A program made the position numbers and the translations under genes. The notes under the pieces are model-generated. The model had not been told where the DNA came from. It saw only the letters and a program-made list of their open reading frames with translations, and did not search any database. Shown piece after piece: positions 1 through 11,185 of a stretch of DNA of 64,000 bases; within the stretch, counting starts at the first letter, position 1; each line of letters starts with the position of its first letter. The DNA is from Buxus sempervirens (Eukaryota; Streptophyta; Magnoliopsida; Buxales; Buxaceae), in the NCBI GenBank assembly GCA_947561395.2, contig OX387183.1, positions 17,039,402-17,103,401 on the forward strand, written 5' to 3'.

Positions 1-1442
1 TTCTAAAACTTCATGAGTGAAGGAAAATCCAAATAAAATTTGAAGAAAATCAAGCCAAGGCAAATCTGGAAAAATCTGGCTAAAAGAGCTTGAAAGCTTC
101 GATTAACCATAACTCATTCAATTTAAATCCAAATCCATTGAAACCAAAGCCATTTGAAAACGGGTATATAGTAGAGTATTCAATAAAAAATTCAGCTCCA
201 TCCGACTTAAAATGAGAGAGAAATCCACATCTGAAATCTGCTGTTATAACTTAGGAAAAGCGATGAGTAGGCATTTTCAAAGTCCTATTCATGGAGTTTG
301 GCTTAATAAAAATCCATGAAAATTGGCATGGAGGAAGTATGTGGTGCTACCTTTCCAAAGAGATAAGCCTCACACCAAACTCCATCCGGATGTGGCTTGT
401 GTGCTCTCTTGAACAGGCCTAGAAGACCACAGATTAGCTCTGGACTATGCCAGCGAGCAACTCTGAGTCCATCAAGCACACAGGTCACAAATCATATCAA
501 AATCTGCTGAAACCAGTTGGAAATAAAAATAGACTTCTCAAGGAAAACTCAGAAACTTAAATCACTCGAAACGGATTAAAACTGAGCAAATGGTGCACCA
601 TCAAAGCGGCAAGTTCAGCAATCTGGGCTGAACTGACTTACAGACTTTGAACAGATGGTGTCAAAAATTGGCTCCATAAAAGTAAACGAAATTTTCCAGA
701 TATGAACTAGACATGCTCATCTATCACATGTCTTTTGAATCACTCAAAAATTCATCCGGAGGATGAAGTTATGAGCATTCTATGACATGGTACAGATGCT
801 GCCTTGTTTTGAAAAACCTTGAGTAAAAGTGTGAAACCAGTGCATGTGTGCAAGTGGATTCGACCAAAATAACTTGAAATCATGAAAAGCAACTCATGAA
901 GTCCTAGAAATTCATTCTAAGGCCAGAGATCTCAGATTTTCCATATTGAGCATGGAGAATCCAAGATCTACCCTATTTGATGCAAAATAGTGAAAAAGTG
1001 TGTGATATTGGTAAAAACACATATCTAGGAGAAAATTAAAATCCATTGCTATTGAGAGCATGGATCATGTTGATTTCTCCAAATTCAAATAGCACAAATA
1101 ATCAACATATAAAAATAACATGCAAATCATTCAAGGTAGGTTCTAGCCTAAAGGATCCATTCCATCTTCCTTTTCCCAAGGCTCTCTCTTCACGTTTTAC
1201 GACTAGAGAGGATTCCCAGGTACTTTGGAAGAGGTTTGGGGCTTGCAAACAATCACCAAATGGCCTTACACTACAGAAAGGTAGAAGTTGGGAGTTGTAA
1301 TGTAAAGGAGAAGCAAGAAATGAAATGGAACTTTACCTTTGGTAGCTTGAATACTTGAGGCAGCAATCCAGCAGAGTATCCCTTCTTCTTTCAGAGCTCC
1401 AATACTTCAAATTATCAGCCATTTGCAAGAGGAGGGCCCTTC

Positions 1443-1450
1443 TATTTATA
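1443..1450 (-). promoter_or_regulatory. LTR TATA box
   Basis: TATAAATA on the minus strand, about 1.05 kb inside the LTR start at 2500. The surrounding 16 bases are shared with the TATA region of the Gypsy LTR at 55.56 kb. This marks the likely U3/R boundary. Confidence 0.55.
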
Positions 1451-1650
1451 GGCAAAGCCAAGGGTAGAAAAGTCCCAAGGGTATGCCCAAAAATCCCTCT
1501 AGATTGTTCCAATTCTCCTTCAAGACTTGAATTGGAGTAATTTCGCAAGTTTCGGAGGGTGAAATAGGGAGTTCAAGTCCCTGAGAGAGAGGTAATATGC
1601 GTAAATAAGGCTCAGAGATCGAGCAATTTCGCAAATCCCCGAAACAACCA

Positions 1651-1917
1651 AAACCGCACACACAGTGCGGTTTCCACAGAACCGTCACTCTAATACGGTT
1701 TCCATGCAAACTCATCTAAACCGCACGTACAGGGCGGTTCCAATTCAGTTACGCTCGCCATGATTGCTGTCGTCGTGGCTCAACGGCCAAAGCTTCCGGA
1801 AGCCATGTGGCAGCCCACGCGAAAAGCATGAACATCAACCGTGCTGTGTGTGCGGTTGCAACCGTACATACAGGGCGGTTCGGACCAAATTAACCAAAAC
1901 CGCACATATACTGCGGT
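1651..1917. repeat. Cluster of short inverted repeats in U3
   Basis: Five short palindromes lie 200-470 bp upstream of the LTR TATA box. The best, 1651-1673, has perfect 9-bp arms (AAACCGCAC / GTGCGGTTT) around a 5-bp loop. Others of the type AACCGY...RCGGTT lie at about 1680-1700, 1719-1738, 1858-1880 and 1896-1917. They resemble an enhancer or hairpin cassette; function is inferred only. Confidence 0.6.
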
Positions 1918-2500
1918 CAGCACATTTTTGGTTGGTTTTGAGCCTTAACTGCACAGGCCAGGCTTATTTACATGTAATATCGTTTAAGTAAATGTCCTCG
2001 TATTTTTTAATCTCCATTTACTTAAGATATTACATGTAAATAAGCAAGCACCCCCCCCCCCCCCCATTTGAATCCATTAAAAATATTTTCAGACCCAAAT
2101 TCCAAGTGAATAAAAAGTCAAATTTCCAGTTCCAGGCTAAATTCCGGTTTTTCAGGTCTGGTAAAAAGATTCAACATGTTTATACAAAGGTATTTGTCAA
2201 GATTTAAAATCTCAAAAAATTTATTTATGCAATAACATTACTAAAAACCTAATTACCGGGAAAAATTATCTTCAAATCTTGCTTTAAAAAATATTTCATT
2301 TTCTGGGGTCAAAAGTCAACAAAATTCAACCCGAAAAAGTTTGACTTTGCATAAAAGATTGAATTCAGGCATTTTCCTTTGCGGCTTTGGATTCAAATGG
2401 GTTAAGGATCTTAAACCCAATGCTAAGAATTGAAAATTCCAATAAAATATTTCTCTCCTTCAAGATTCATCAAAAATCGTGCAATTTTGGGGTGTCTACA

Positions 2501-3094
2501 ATATGTTGTCTCGTCATACAAGAGCACTAGTTCACCAATATATTGCAATCATTATAATATCATATAACATCTATAATAGCTAGCTTGAGCCATGGCTAAG
2601 GCTAGGCCTCTTCTGGCATTCATGCTGGGTTTGGTCCCAAATGACATAAAATGAGTTTGCACAGGTTAAAAAAAAGTTGGGTTTGATGTTTAGTAAAGGA
2701 CGTTTCATTCTTGTAGAGGTTATAAATACTACAACATCGCCATTATTTTAGTTTAAAATTAAAAAATATATATTTATAGATGATAGGTCTAACCTTGTCG
2801 TGTAAAGAAGTCTTTAAAACAAGTTACAAGTAAATCCTTTAAAGCTTTTAATTATAATTATGCCACCACACTTTGGCAAAACGATTCATCCCTTTCGTAC
2901 AATTTTATGAAACTCATTTTGGGAATTGCAATGAAACAACTATTTTGTTATAGGAGCTCATTCTAAGCCTTGGAAATAATTCTAACCCACGGAACGTGTT
3001 CCCAAAATAAACGCCAACCGACACTTATGTAAAGCAATTACGTCGATTCATTACTTACAAAACAGAAAATTAACTATTTTAATCCAATATCATG
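2501..3094. other. AT-rich intergenic DNA with a possible MITE end
   Basis: No gene is seen. The stretch from about 2880 to 3020 contains CCCAAAATAAACGCCAA, close to CCCAAAAATGAACGCCAAA near 37930, so both may be ends of one short repeat family. The matching opposite ends were not found. Confidence 0.3.
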
Positions 3095-3099
3095 AGAAG

Positions 3100-3349
3100 T
3101 GTTAAGATTTGTTTTAAATTAGCCACTGAATACTTGTATTTTGTCCGAGTCTATAACCATTATGTCTAGTGGTTTAGTGGACCCTCTTTAGTGGGTATAG
3201 TGGTTGAGAAAGTGACTTCTGGTAGCATAGCTTTTGCCTATTTTATAGGAGTCAGTTTTTGTATTGCCTTTATAAAAGGCTGTTTCTTTTCTGATGAATG
3301 GAATGATCAGAGTTTCTCCATTTTTACACGTCTCCTCACTTTCTTTACA
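3100..3349 (+). repeat. Copia 5' LTR
   Basis: A 250-bp direct repeat, about 99% identical to 7189-7439. It contains TATAAAAGG near 3270, a plausible promoter TATA. Confidence 0.95.
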
Positions 3350-3350
3350 G

Positions 3351-3362
3351 TGGTATCAGAGC
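3351..3362 (+). other. Primer-binding site (initiator Met tRNA)
   Basis: TGGTATCAGAGC starts one base after the 5' LTR. This is the standard plant Copia primer site. Confidence 0.9.
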
Positions 3363-3419
3363 TAGGGACAGAGATCAGACAGAACAAGAGAGCAAGCTTG
3401 CTTGAACGAAGGTGCAAAA

Positions 3420-4300
3420 ATGGCTTCCGAAAATTTTGTACAGCCATCCATTCCGCGTTTTGATGGTCATTATGACCATTGGAGCATGCTCATGGAAAAC
3501 TTCTTAAGATCTAAGGAGTATTGGCATGTTATTGAATATGGTGTAGCAGCACCTGGTAGTGGAGCGGCACTCACAGATGCACAAAAAACACAGCTGGAGG
3601 GGCTGAAGTTGAAAGATTTGAAGGCAAAAAATTTTTTGTTCCAGGCCATTGATCGATCTATCCTTGAAACTATTCTTAGCAAAGAAACTTCCAAGGATAT
3701 TTGGGATTCTTTGAAGACAAAATATCAAGGCTCTTCCAGAGTAAAGCGTGCACAGCTTCAAGCCTTGAGAAGGGATTTTGAGACTTTACAAATGAAGGAT
3801 GGTGAATCTGTTACCAGCTATTGTGCAAGGACCATGGGAATAGCTAACAAAATGCGATTCCATGGTGAGAAGATGCAAGATGTTGCCATTGTTGAGAAGA
3901 TATTGCGTTCTCTGGCACCGAAGTTTGATTATGTTGTCTGCTCAATTGAAGAATCCAAGGACATAGATGCACTTTCGCTTGATGAACTCCAAAGCTCGTT
4001 GCTGGTCCATGAACAGAAGATGAATTGAAATTCATCTACTGAAGAGCAAGCTTTAAAGGCTTCTACCTTTAATCATTCCTCAAACTCTAGAGGAAGGGGT
4101 AGAGGTAGAGGAAGAGGACAGGGAGATCGAGGTAATAGAGATGGCAATAGTAGCAGGCAGCATCCAAATGATCAAAATGACGATAAATTTCATGGAAAAA
4201 GTAAAGGACGGGATCAACTATTTGACAAATCCAAGGTAGAATGCTTTCGATGTCATAAATTTGGTCATTACCGTTCTGAATGCTATACTAAGCTGCCTCA
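3420..4300 (+). pseudogene. Copia gag region (fossil)
   Basis: It begins at the ATG at 3420 (MASENFVQPSIPRFDG) and reads as a UBN2-type Copia gag through about residue 200. A basic Arg/Gly-rich stretch follows, then a CCHC zinc knuckle (CFRCHKFGHYRSEC) near 4247-4290. Nucleocapsid-type zinc knuckles bind element RNA in this family. Treated as a fossil part of the Copia element. Confidence 0.85.
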
Positions 4301-4355
4301 GGACAAAGAAAAGAGAGAGAAATCAAATTTTGCAGAAAAGAATGAAGTAGAAACT

Positions 4356-7100
4356 TTGTTGATGGCTTTTCAAGTTACTGAGGAACATAAGTCAGATATG
4401 TGGTATGTGGATACAGGGTGCAGCAACCACATGTGTGGCAGTAAGTCTTCTTTCTCTTATTTAAATGAAGACTTTCGTTCTACAGTGAGTTTTGGTGATT
4501 GCTCTGATGTTAATGTAATGGGAAAGGGTGATATTAACATTAGAACCAAGAATGGTTTTGTAGAAACAATTTCCAATGTCTTTTATGTTCCTGACTTGAA
4601 AAGTAACTTGCTAAGTGCTGGTCAATTGCAAGAAAAAGGTTATGTAATAACTATTCAACATGGTGTTTGTGAGATATATGATCCTTCTAGAGGAGCTATT
4701 GCTGTTATTCAAATGAGTTCAAACAGGCTGTTTCCTTTGAAGATAGAAAGTGCTCAACCTTGCTTGATGGCTGAAGAAAAAAATCCTTCATGGCTTTGGC
4801 ATTTTCGCTATGGTCACTTGAATTTTGGTGGATTAAAGACCCTCCAACAGAAAAAAAAAATGTTGATAGGCCTTCCCCAAATTGTCACTCCTTCTCAAGT
4901 TTGTGAAGAATGTGTTGTTGGCAAACAACATCGTTCTCCATTCCCACAAAGAAAGTCGTGGAGAGCAAAAAATGTCCTGGAGCTGGTTCATTCGGACATT
5001 TGTGGGCCAATAAATCCATCTTCAAATGGAGGTAAAAGATATTTAATTACCTTCATTGATGATTATTCTCGAAAAACATGGGTTTATTTTTTGCAAAAGA
5101 AATCAGAAGCTTTTAGTGCATTTAAAAGCTTCAAGGCACGTGTGGAGAATGAAATAGAAAGAGTTATTAAAACTCTTCGCACTGATCGTGGTGGAGAATA
5201 TTGTTCAAAGGAATTTGATGTTTTTTGTGATGAGCAGGGTATTAGAAGGGAACTTACAGTTGCCTACACACCACAACAAAATGGAGTGTCAGAGAGGAAA
5301 AATAGAACCATCCTCAACATGGTAAGAAGCTTGTTGGCAAGAGGAAAAATTCCCAAGAATTTCTGGCCCGAGGCAGTAAATTGGAGCATTCATGTGCTGA
5401 ACAGAAGTCCCACTTTTGCTGTTCAAAACATGACACCTGAGGAGGCTTGGAGTGGGCGCAAACCAGTTGTAGATCACTTTAGAATCTTTGGTTGCATCGC
5501 TTATGCACATGTCCCAGATGAGAAAAGGAAGAAGCTTGATGATAAGGGTGAAAAGTGTGTCTTTCTCGGTGTAAGTGAAGCATCCAAAGCATATAAGTTG
5601 TTCAACGCACTCACAAGAAAAATTATTACCGCCAGAGATGTCATTTTTGATGAAGAAAGCACTTGGGATTGGAATAGGCAGCAGCCTGCTCCAATCATTC
5701 TTAATGAAGAAATGCAGCAGCCCCTACATCAACAAATTCCAGCAGGTTTAGTGCCCGAAATTCCATCAAATGAAGCTCCAACAGCAACTGAAGCTTCACA
5801 AACAGCAGTAGCAACTATCAATGCAACAGCTGAGTCACATCCTCACCGTATTCGAAAGAGGCCCTCATGGATGGCTGATTATGAGGTAACCGAAATTGAC
5901 CCAACTGAAGATCCAATCACTCACTTTGCTTTATTTGTTGATTGTGATCCTGTTACATTCCAAGAAGCTGTCAAAGATTCAAATTGGCAAAAATGCCATG
6001 AATGAGGAAATCAAGTCTATAGAGAAAAACAACACTTGGGAATTGGTAGAACTTCCAAAAGGGCAGAAATCCATTGGTGTTAAATGGGTTTATAAAACAA
6101 AGCTGAATAAAGATGGAGGAGTTGACAAGTACAAAGCTCGANNNNNNNNNNNNNNNNNNNNNNNNNNNNNNNNNNNNNNNNNNNNNNNNNNNNNNNNNNN
6201 NNNNNNNNNNNNNNNNNNNNNNNNNNNNNNNNNNNNNNNNNNNNNNNNNNNNNNNNNNNNNNNNNNNNNNNNNNNNNNNNNNNNNNNNNNNNNNNNNNNN
6301 NNNNNNNNNNNNNNNNNNNNNNNNNNNNNNNNNNNNNNNNNATATGTTCTTGAGATACTAAACAGGTTCAAAATGAGGGATTGCAATCCGGTTAGCACAC
6401 CAACTGAATGTGGGATAAAGTTGATGCGAAATTATGGAGGGAAGAAGATAAATGCTACTTTTTACAAGCAGATAGTTGGAAGCTTGATGTATCTAACTTC
6501 AACTAGGCCTGACATCATGCATGGTGTTAGTTTAATCAGCCGTTATATGGAGAATCCAACTGAGACTCATCTCTTAGCTGCAAAAAGGATCTTGCGCTAT
6601 TTGAAAGGTACATTTGACTATGGAATTCTGTATAGAGCAGGAACAAAAGAAAATTTGTTTGGTTTTTGTGACAGTGATTATGCTGGAGATCTTGATGATA
6701 GAAAAAGTACATCTGGGTTTGTTTTTATGATGAGTTCTAGAGCTGTGTCATGGTCATCAAAGAAGCAACAAATTGTAACTTTATCAACTACAGAAGCTGA
6801 ATTTGTTGCAGCAGCCTTATGCTCTTTTCAAGCTGTCTGGTTGAGGAGGTTACTTGAAACACTTCAAAACCAGTAGAAAGGTGCAACAGCCATCTACTGT
6901 GATAATGCTTCAACTATCAAAATTTCAAAAATCCGGTTCTACATGGAAGGAGCAAACATATAGATGTTAGATATCATTTTTTGCGTGATCTTTGCAATGA
7001 TGGTATAATTGATTTGATGTTCTGCAAAGAGTGAAGAGTAGGTTGCTGATATTATGACTAAACCGCTTAAGCAAGCAGTGTTTGTAAAGCTTAGAAGAAT
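4356..7100 (+). pseudogene. Copia pol region: protease, integrase, RT, RNase H (fossil)
   Basis: In order: an aspartic protease motif (WYVDTGCSNHMCG) near 4402; the pre-integrase zinc region (LWHFRYGHLN) near 4795; the integrase core with HSDICGP, DRGGEY and PQQNGVSERKNR; the RT start (NTWELVELPKGQKSIGVKWV) near 6033; the N gap; then RNase H with FCDSDYAGDLDDRKSTSG near 6664. The integrase-before-RT order defines Copia. The reading is not continuous, and the missing 200 bases prevent a full assessment. Confidence 0.9.
6142..6341. other. Assembly gap (200 N)
   Basis: Exactly 200 N, probably a scaffold gap of nominal size, inside the RT part of the Copia element. Confidence 1.
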
Positions 7101-7179
7101 GTTGGGAGTATGCTCTTTGCAGGATTTCATTTTAGATTCTTGAACTTTTTCCTACACTGATTTTTGCAGATATCAATTT

Positions 7180-7188
7180 AAGGGAGGG
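7180..7188 (+). other. Copia polypurine tract
   Basis: AAGGGAGGG lies directly before the 3' LTR, the expected plus-strand priming site. Confidence 0.85.
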
Positions 7189-7439
7189 TGTTAAGATTTG
7201 TTTTAAATTAGCCACTGAATACTTGTATTTTGTCTGAGTCTATAACCATTATGTCTAGTGGTTTAGTGGACCCTCTTTAGTGGGTATAGTGGTTGAGAAA
7301 GTGACTTCTGGTAGCATAGCTTTTGCCTATTTTATAGGAGTCAGTTTTTTGTATTGCCTTTATAAAAGGCTGTTTCTTTTCAGATGAATGGAATGATCAG
7401 AGTTTCTCCATTTTTACACGTCTCCTCACTTTCTTTACA
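7189..7439 (+). repeat. Copia 3' LTR
   Basis: A 251-bp direct repeat partner of 3100-3349, followed by the target duplication AGAAG at 7440-7444. Confidence 0.95.
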
Positions 7440-7444
7440 AGAAG

Positions 7445-7692
7445 ATGGAATTTAGGAAATTAGGATAAATATTATAATTCCATTTATTCATACACAATAT
7501 CAACCTCGGCGTCTTATTCATACTTAGAAGACTTAAAAACTACTTTATTCGAATATCATGAGCAAATGGTATTTAAGATAATGTTATCCTTCATTTTTTT
7601 TCTCAAATGTGTAATATGAAGCTAAGCATCCTCGTTTATTCATGACAAAGAAATCACAAAACAACTTCATTATCTCTGGTCATCTCCATCTC
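7445..7692. other. Intergenic DNA without visible features
   Basis: AT-rich sequence between the Copia element and the decayed nsLTP tail. Nothing supportable is seen. Confidence 0.5.
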
Positions 7693-8075
7693 CTATCGAA
7701 CCATATAACCTGAAAAAAAATACAATAAAAATGTGATTCATACAAGAAAGGTTAGAGAGACAGAGGAGAAGATTGGGGTGGTGTGGGGGGGGGGGGGGGG
7801 GGGAGGGGGAGGAGGAGAGAGAGAGAGAGAGAGAGATAAATGTCCAAATTCAAACCATTTTTACAATTTATAAGGTCTTAATGTAGGATACTCCTAATAG
7901 ACTGTACTTACGGTCTCAACGATTCCAAAAATATTTTCATTGCGGAGATACCTAAAGAGATTAATTTCTCACTTCCAAGTTTGGATCCATGCGGAAGTGG
8001 TTTTCACAGTAGTCTGCAACATAAACCAACTTCTGATAGCTAACGACTGTTTCTATCTCTCAAGTGATGGACTTG
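7693..8075 (-). pseudogene. Decayed duplicate of the nsLTP gene tail
   Basis: This piece repeats the 3' part of the intact nsLTP gene at 8459-8931. The end of an exon-1-like block (7973 to about 8060 on minus; translation near VADYCENHFRMDPNLEV) aligns with VTNFCGVSIAHGSTCGS of the intact gene and ends at a donor (GGAA|GTGAG) at the equivalent place. A 17-nt second exon (7693-7709) of the same length follows an acceptor (TTTTTTCAG) and ends in TAG, as in the intact copy. The 5' two thirds, with the signal peptide and first cysteines, are missing, and cysteine 8 is lost. The intron (7710-7972) carries a poly-G run and a GA microsatellite. It supports the splice model of the intact gene. Confidence 0.65.
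7785..7836. repeat. Poly-G run and (GA)n microsatellite
   Basis: About 19 G followed by an AG-rich bridge and about 12 GA units, inside the intron of the nsLTP pseudogene. It accounts for the longer intron (263 bp versus 137 bp in the intact gene). Confidence 0.9.
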
Positions 8076-8458
8076 CCGGTGCATGGATGTTGGCCTTTTG
8101 AACTGATACAACAGCAATCCGGCAAAGGAGTCAGGCAAGTCAGGCTTCATTTATAACTCATGTATGGCATTCACAGGTCCATGAGATACCTATGAATTAT
8201 CTAAATGCTGTCAAAATGGGTACATAGAGAACACATGGAAGGAATATACTGCATAGAGGAATTTGCTGTATCATACCAACATATATGGGTCCATTGCTAA
8301 CTAAAGCAATTCTGCTTCATCTAACATTTTGATGGGAGGATAAACATTCAAAACAAATTTTATCACTCTTTTTTCTTCATAATATCCACCATTGCATAAG
8401 TTTATCCATTGCATAGAAAGCACAAACTTACTTTATTATCTCTTCACATCCTCAACTC

Positions 8459-8931
8459 CTATGGAACCACAAAAGCTGATAAGAAAAAAAAGAGAAAATT
8501 TATTAGACCATCATAATCATCCAAACGGGCCACGATTGATTACCAAGTACAAGATCATATATGAATTATGCCAAATTAAAACATGTAACTGAAGGGATTT
8601 GTCCATTCTTACTTCCACATGTGGATCCATGAGCAATTGATACGCCACAGAAATTTGTAACGTAAAGAAGCTTATTGTTGTCGATGAGCTCTGCCATATT
8701 CCCATGGATGCTGTTGCAAACACAAGGAAGGTTGGCACTTTTAAGGGCGGCGCAACAATCGGTTGATGGCGCAACCTTAGGCCCCTCAGTTGAAGTGTAC
8801 GCTGTGCATTTTTCTATCAGATTCGTTATATCCCCAGTGCAATCCTGAGCGGCGACTCCATTGCTGGAGCATGAAATTCCGACGACAATTAGAACTGCTA
8901 AGGCCAAGCGAAGATTGTGAATGAACTCCAT
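8459..8931 (-). CDS. Non-specific lipid-transfer protein (nsLTP), two exons
   Basis: A small secreted protein of the bifunctional inhibitor / lipid-transfer / 2S albumin superfamily; members carry fatty acids or other lipids in the apoplast. Residues 1-29 are a signal peptide ending GVAAQ. The mature part has the eight-cysteine motif C31-X10-C42-X16-C59C60-X9-C70-X-C72-X22-C95-X9-C105, which forms four disulfides around a lipid pocket in this family. I read two exons: 8931-8613, a 137-bp intron (donor GTAAGA, acceptor TTATCAG), then 8475-8459. The product is 111 residues ending TCGTFVVP. Without splicing the frame stays open to 8566 (121 residues) and gains a ninth cysteine, which the motif does not need. 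The neighbouring pseudogene keeps the same splice layout. A TATA box lies at 9006-9013. nsLTP type and ligand cannot be told. Confidence 0.85.
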
Positions 8932-9005
8932 ATCTTCTCACCTCAGTCTTCTAGTTCCAATCCCACCTTGCTTATGGTGATAGCAGGAGTGCCATCCATG
9001 GCAAG

Positions 9006-9013
9006 TATTTATA
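9006..9013 (-). promoter_or_regulatory. TATA box of the nsLTP gene
   Basis: TATAAATA on the minus strand, 75 bp upstream of the start codon at 8931. This would put transcription start near 8975 and give a short 5' UTR of about 45 nt. Confidence 0.6.
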
Positions 9014-9093
9014 GATCAGGGGGGTACCCATTTTTAGGCACATTGGTTTCCTCGACAACTAGCAGACGAATGTGAGAATCTGCTTATATAGGA

Positions 9094-9300
9094 TTATCCC
9101 CACGTTAGTTTTTTTCTGATTGTATTGATCTGAAATATTCTTCCCATGAAAAACTCCGGTAAACTGTTGGATTTTTCTGACGAAAACGGCAATCCGGCAA
9201 AGGAGTATAAAAGCTTCGAGACATCATGACAAGTGAAGAAGAGAGCAATTGAAATTCGTGGATCATGACGGAAGAAGTTATAAGAAAAAGGTAACTCGGT
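9094..9300 (-). pseudogene. Decayed last exon of a 2-oxoglutarate-dependent dioxygenase
   Basis: Minus-strand translation gives RHDPRISIALFFTCHDVSKL, the segment around the 2-oxoglutarate-binding R-x-S of plant 2OG-Fe(II) dioxygenases (ACC-oxidase-homologue group). After a frame change it gives YTPLPDCRFRQKNPTVYRSF and then WEEYFRSIQSEKN to a stop, matching the usual C-terminal part. At least one frameshift is visible and the RVLAN-like start of the exon is eroded. No catalytic HxD...H exon lies nearby. A better preserved relative is at 51492-51759. Confidence 0.6.
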
Positions 9301-9659
9301 TCGTTTGATCCGGTTGACATCAACGTAAGCCAAATCAGGTGTTGTGACTGTTAACGGAAAACCAAACTGAACTGAATTGAGAACCAATTACTCCAACCCG
9401 AAAACCGAACCCACGTTATACGTATATTCGCTGCAGTTTAAGGAAGCGTATTTTAAAGCCGGGCATTACCAAAAAAATATATATATTTTAAAGCCGGGAC
9501 CCAAAACCAGATCAAAATTAATTCGGGTTACAAATTTTAGAACCAAAACCCAAAAATAGGCTTTGAAAATTGAAATCCAACCTAAATTGATCCAAAATCG
9601 ATTTTGGTGAGTGGGTACTCGGTTTTAACCGAACCATGCTGCACCTCAGTTTCCTTTTA

Positions 9660-10659
9660 ATGCTTAGTAAAGAATCCACCGTTCAGTTTGAAGTCCTCCA
9701 TGAGTAGAACAAAACCCTAAAATTGCAGCCTATTCCAACGGTTGGATCTTTCTATCTCACCGTTCGAAGTTGACTAGTCGGCCATCCCTGCAACTCCTTT
9801 TTCTTCCAAAATCCGATTTTCCACCAACTTCTGGGTTAATTCGCACCACCTTAGACTCATCCAAATCCAATCTCCACCGTTCAGATTTAAGCATCTCATG
9901 TATAGAGCATAACCTCCAAATTTCATGACGATCCGACGACTAGATTTCCAGGGACCGTCGCTCAAAGTCTGCTAGTCGGACCTCTGCAGCACCTTCCTTT
10001 TTCCTTTCTTCCCTCTCTTTTCTCTCCATAAGAAACCCACGAAAATTCCCTCTTGTCTAACCTTAGTCTCCTATTTATACTAGGCTTTAGAAATCCTAAA
10101 CCAACCCTGATTGGCTAATTTAATTTGGGCTAACCCAACCATGGTCTAGTTAATGTCTAATCCTTCTAATTTAATTCCTACTTTTTCTCCACCTTCTATT
10201 TTCTCCTTAAACAATACTAATTAAGTTTCTTATTATCTAAACTCCTGAAAATAACCTATTTTCATGCAAAATATTTAATTAAACATTTCTATCACTTAAA
10301 ACCTTATTTTCTCCAAATTAAGACTTGAAATCTCCTAATTACCCCTTTTTCCCACTTTTAGGCTTTTATTAATTTCTTTTAATTTCTAACTTGTCAAAAT
10401 AATTTGTTTTCTTCTATTTTCTAATTCTAATTATTATTTGATGATCTATTTACTAATTACCATTTTTTGGAAATTACCAAAATACCTTTTTTATTCTTTT
10501 AGGCTAATTTCATTAAAATTCTTTCTTTATTTTCAACTTAGAACTTATTTGGATTAATTATCCTCTAAATCTTCACTTTTTATTTTAATTAGGACTTAAC
10601 TCATATTTTATTTTATTTATTATTTATTTATTTATTAGGTGAAAATTCGGGGTTTTACA
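9660..10659 (-). mobile_element. Truncated Gypsy-type LTR, minus orientation
   Basis: Minus strand from 10659 begins TGTAAAACCCCG, the same start as the solo LTR at 16622. About 1 kb matches the first kilobase of that LTR in inverted orientation, including the block on plus at 9760-9960 that mirrors 17330-17530. Both keep a TATA at the equivalent place (here near 10069 on minus). The 3' part of the LTR is missing. Family membership is by direct comparison with 16622-19748. Confidence 0.7.
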
Positions 10660-10765
10660 TCATATGAGTATGGTTTTATTCTATTCTTTGTTTTTTTTTT
10701 TTTTTGGTAGTGCTTATTCTTTGTATGTTTAACTTTTCGACATTGTCGGAATAATGGCGTTGCAG

Positions 10766-11089
10766 GAAAAGCGATGATGTCGATTAAGGCGTCTTTTGGC
10801 AATGTGGCTAACGTGCTTCTCGACTGGGACGATGCGCGCGATGGTGATCACTATTCCTGGCGAGGAGTCTCCTGCGACAATGTCAATTATTCTGTTGTCT
10901 CTCTGTAAGTGTTTACTTTTTCTTGGTTCTTCAAACCCCATTTGCTCTTCCCTTTGTTCAGTGCATTCTTTTTCTTGGTTCTTTTGATTTTTATGGTGTC
11001 ATGTTTTATCTTAGAAGGAATCTCTCAAATTTGAATCTAGGTGGTGAGATTTCTCCCGCCATTGGAGAGTTGAGGAACTTGCAATTCAT
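10766..11089 (+). pseudogene. ERECTA-like receptor kinase gene fragment (two exons)
   Basis: Exon 10766-10904 reads KAMMSIKASFGNVANVLLDW followed by WRGVSCDN, the N-terminal LRR cap of ERECTA/ERL receptor kinases. After an intron (donor GTAAGT, acceptor near TTAGAAG) comes a 72-bp exon (11018-11089) reading LNLSNLNLGGEISPAIGELR and NLQ, the first LRR. 72 bp is the standard LRR exon length in this family. Signal peptide, remaining LRRs, membrane segment and kinase are absent; the piece after 11185 no longer matches. ERECTA-family receptors read EPF peptides in stomatal and stem patterning, but this fragment cannot do so. Splice sites are kept, so it was copied as DNA, not from mRNA. Confidence 0.8.
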
Positions 11090-11185
11090 GTACGTTTTCT
11101 TTCAATTGTTTGGCCATTTTGCTTGCTTTTCGATTCTATCTGTTAAGCCATTCTCTCTTACCCCTTTCTCTCTGAAATTGCAGTG

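Larger units (their letters stand above)
1..2500 (-). mobile_element. Partial LTR of a Tat/Ogre-like Ty3/Gypsy element
   Basis: Read on the minus strand, the LTR starts at 2500 with TGTAGACACCCC, a TG start as in Tat/Ogre-type Gypsy LTRs, and runs off the left edge of the window. No polypurine tract lies outside 2500, so this edge is the outer side of a 5' LTR or of a solo LTR; any internal region lies to the left. A minus-strand TATA box sits at 1443-1450 inside a block (TCTATTTATAGGCAAA on plus) also found in the young Gypsy LTR at 55.56 kb. A poly-C run lies near 2049-2065. No protein gene is credible inside. The family is inferred from ends and promoter block; the opposite end is not visible. 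Confidence 0.6.
3100..7439 (+). mobile_element. Ty1/Copia LTR retrotransposon, both LTRs present, broken
   Basis: The element is bounded by LTRs of about 250 bp that start TGTTAAG and end CTTTACA, and is flanked by the 5-bp duplication AGAAG (3095-3099 and 7440-7444). A primer-binding site for initiator Met tRNA (TGGTATCAGAGC) follows the left LTR; the polypurine tract AAGGGAGGG precedes the right one. Inside, in Copia order, come gag, protease, integrase, reverse transcriptase and RNase H. The LTRs differ by two substitutions and one single-base indel, so insertion is recent. An assembly gap of 200 N falls in the RT region. The coding part looks broken, with about three visible breaks. The lineage within plant Copia is not resolved. 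Confidence 0.95.
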
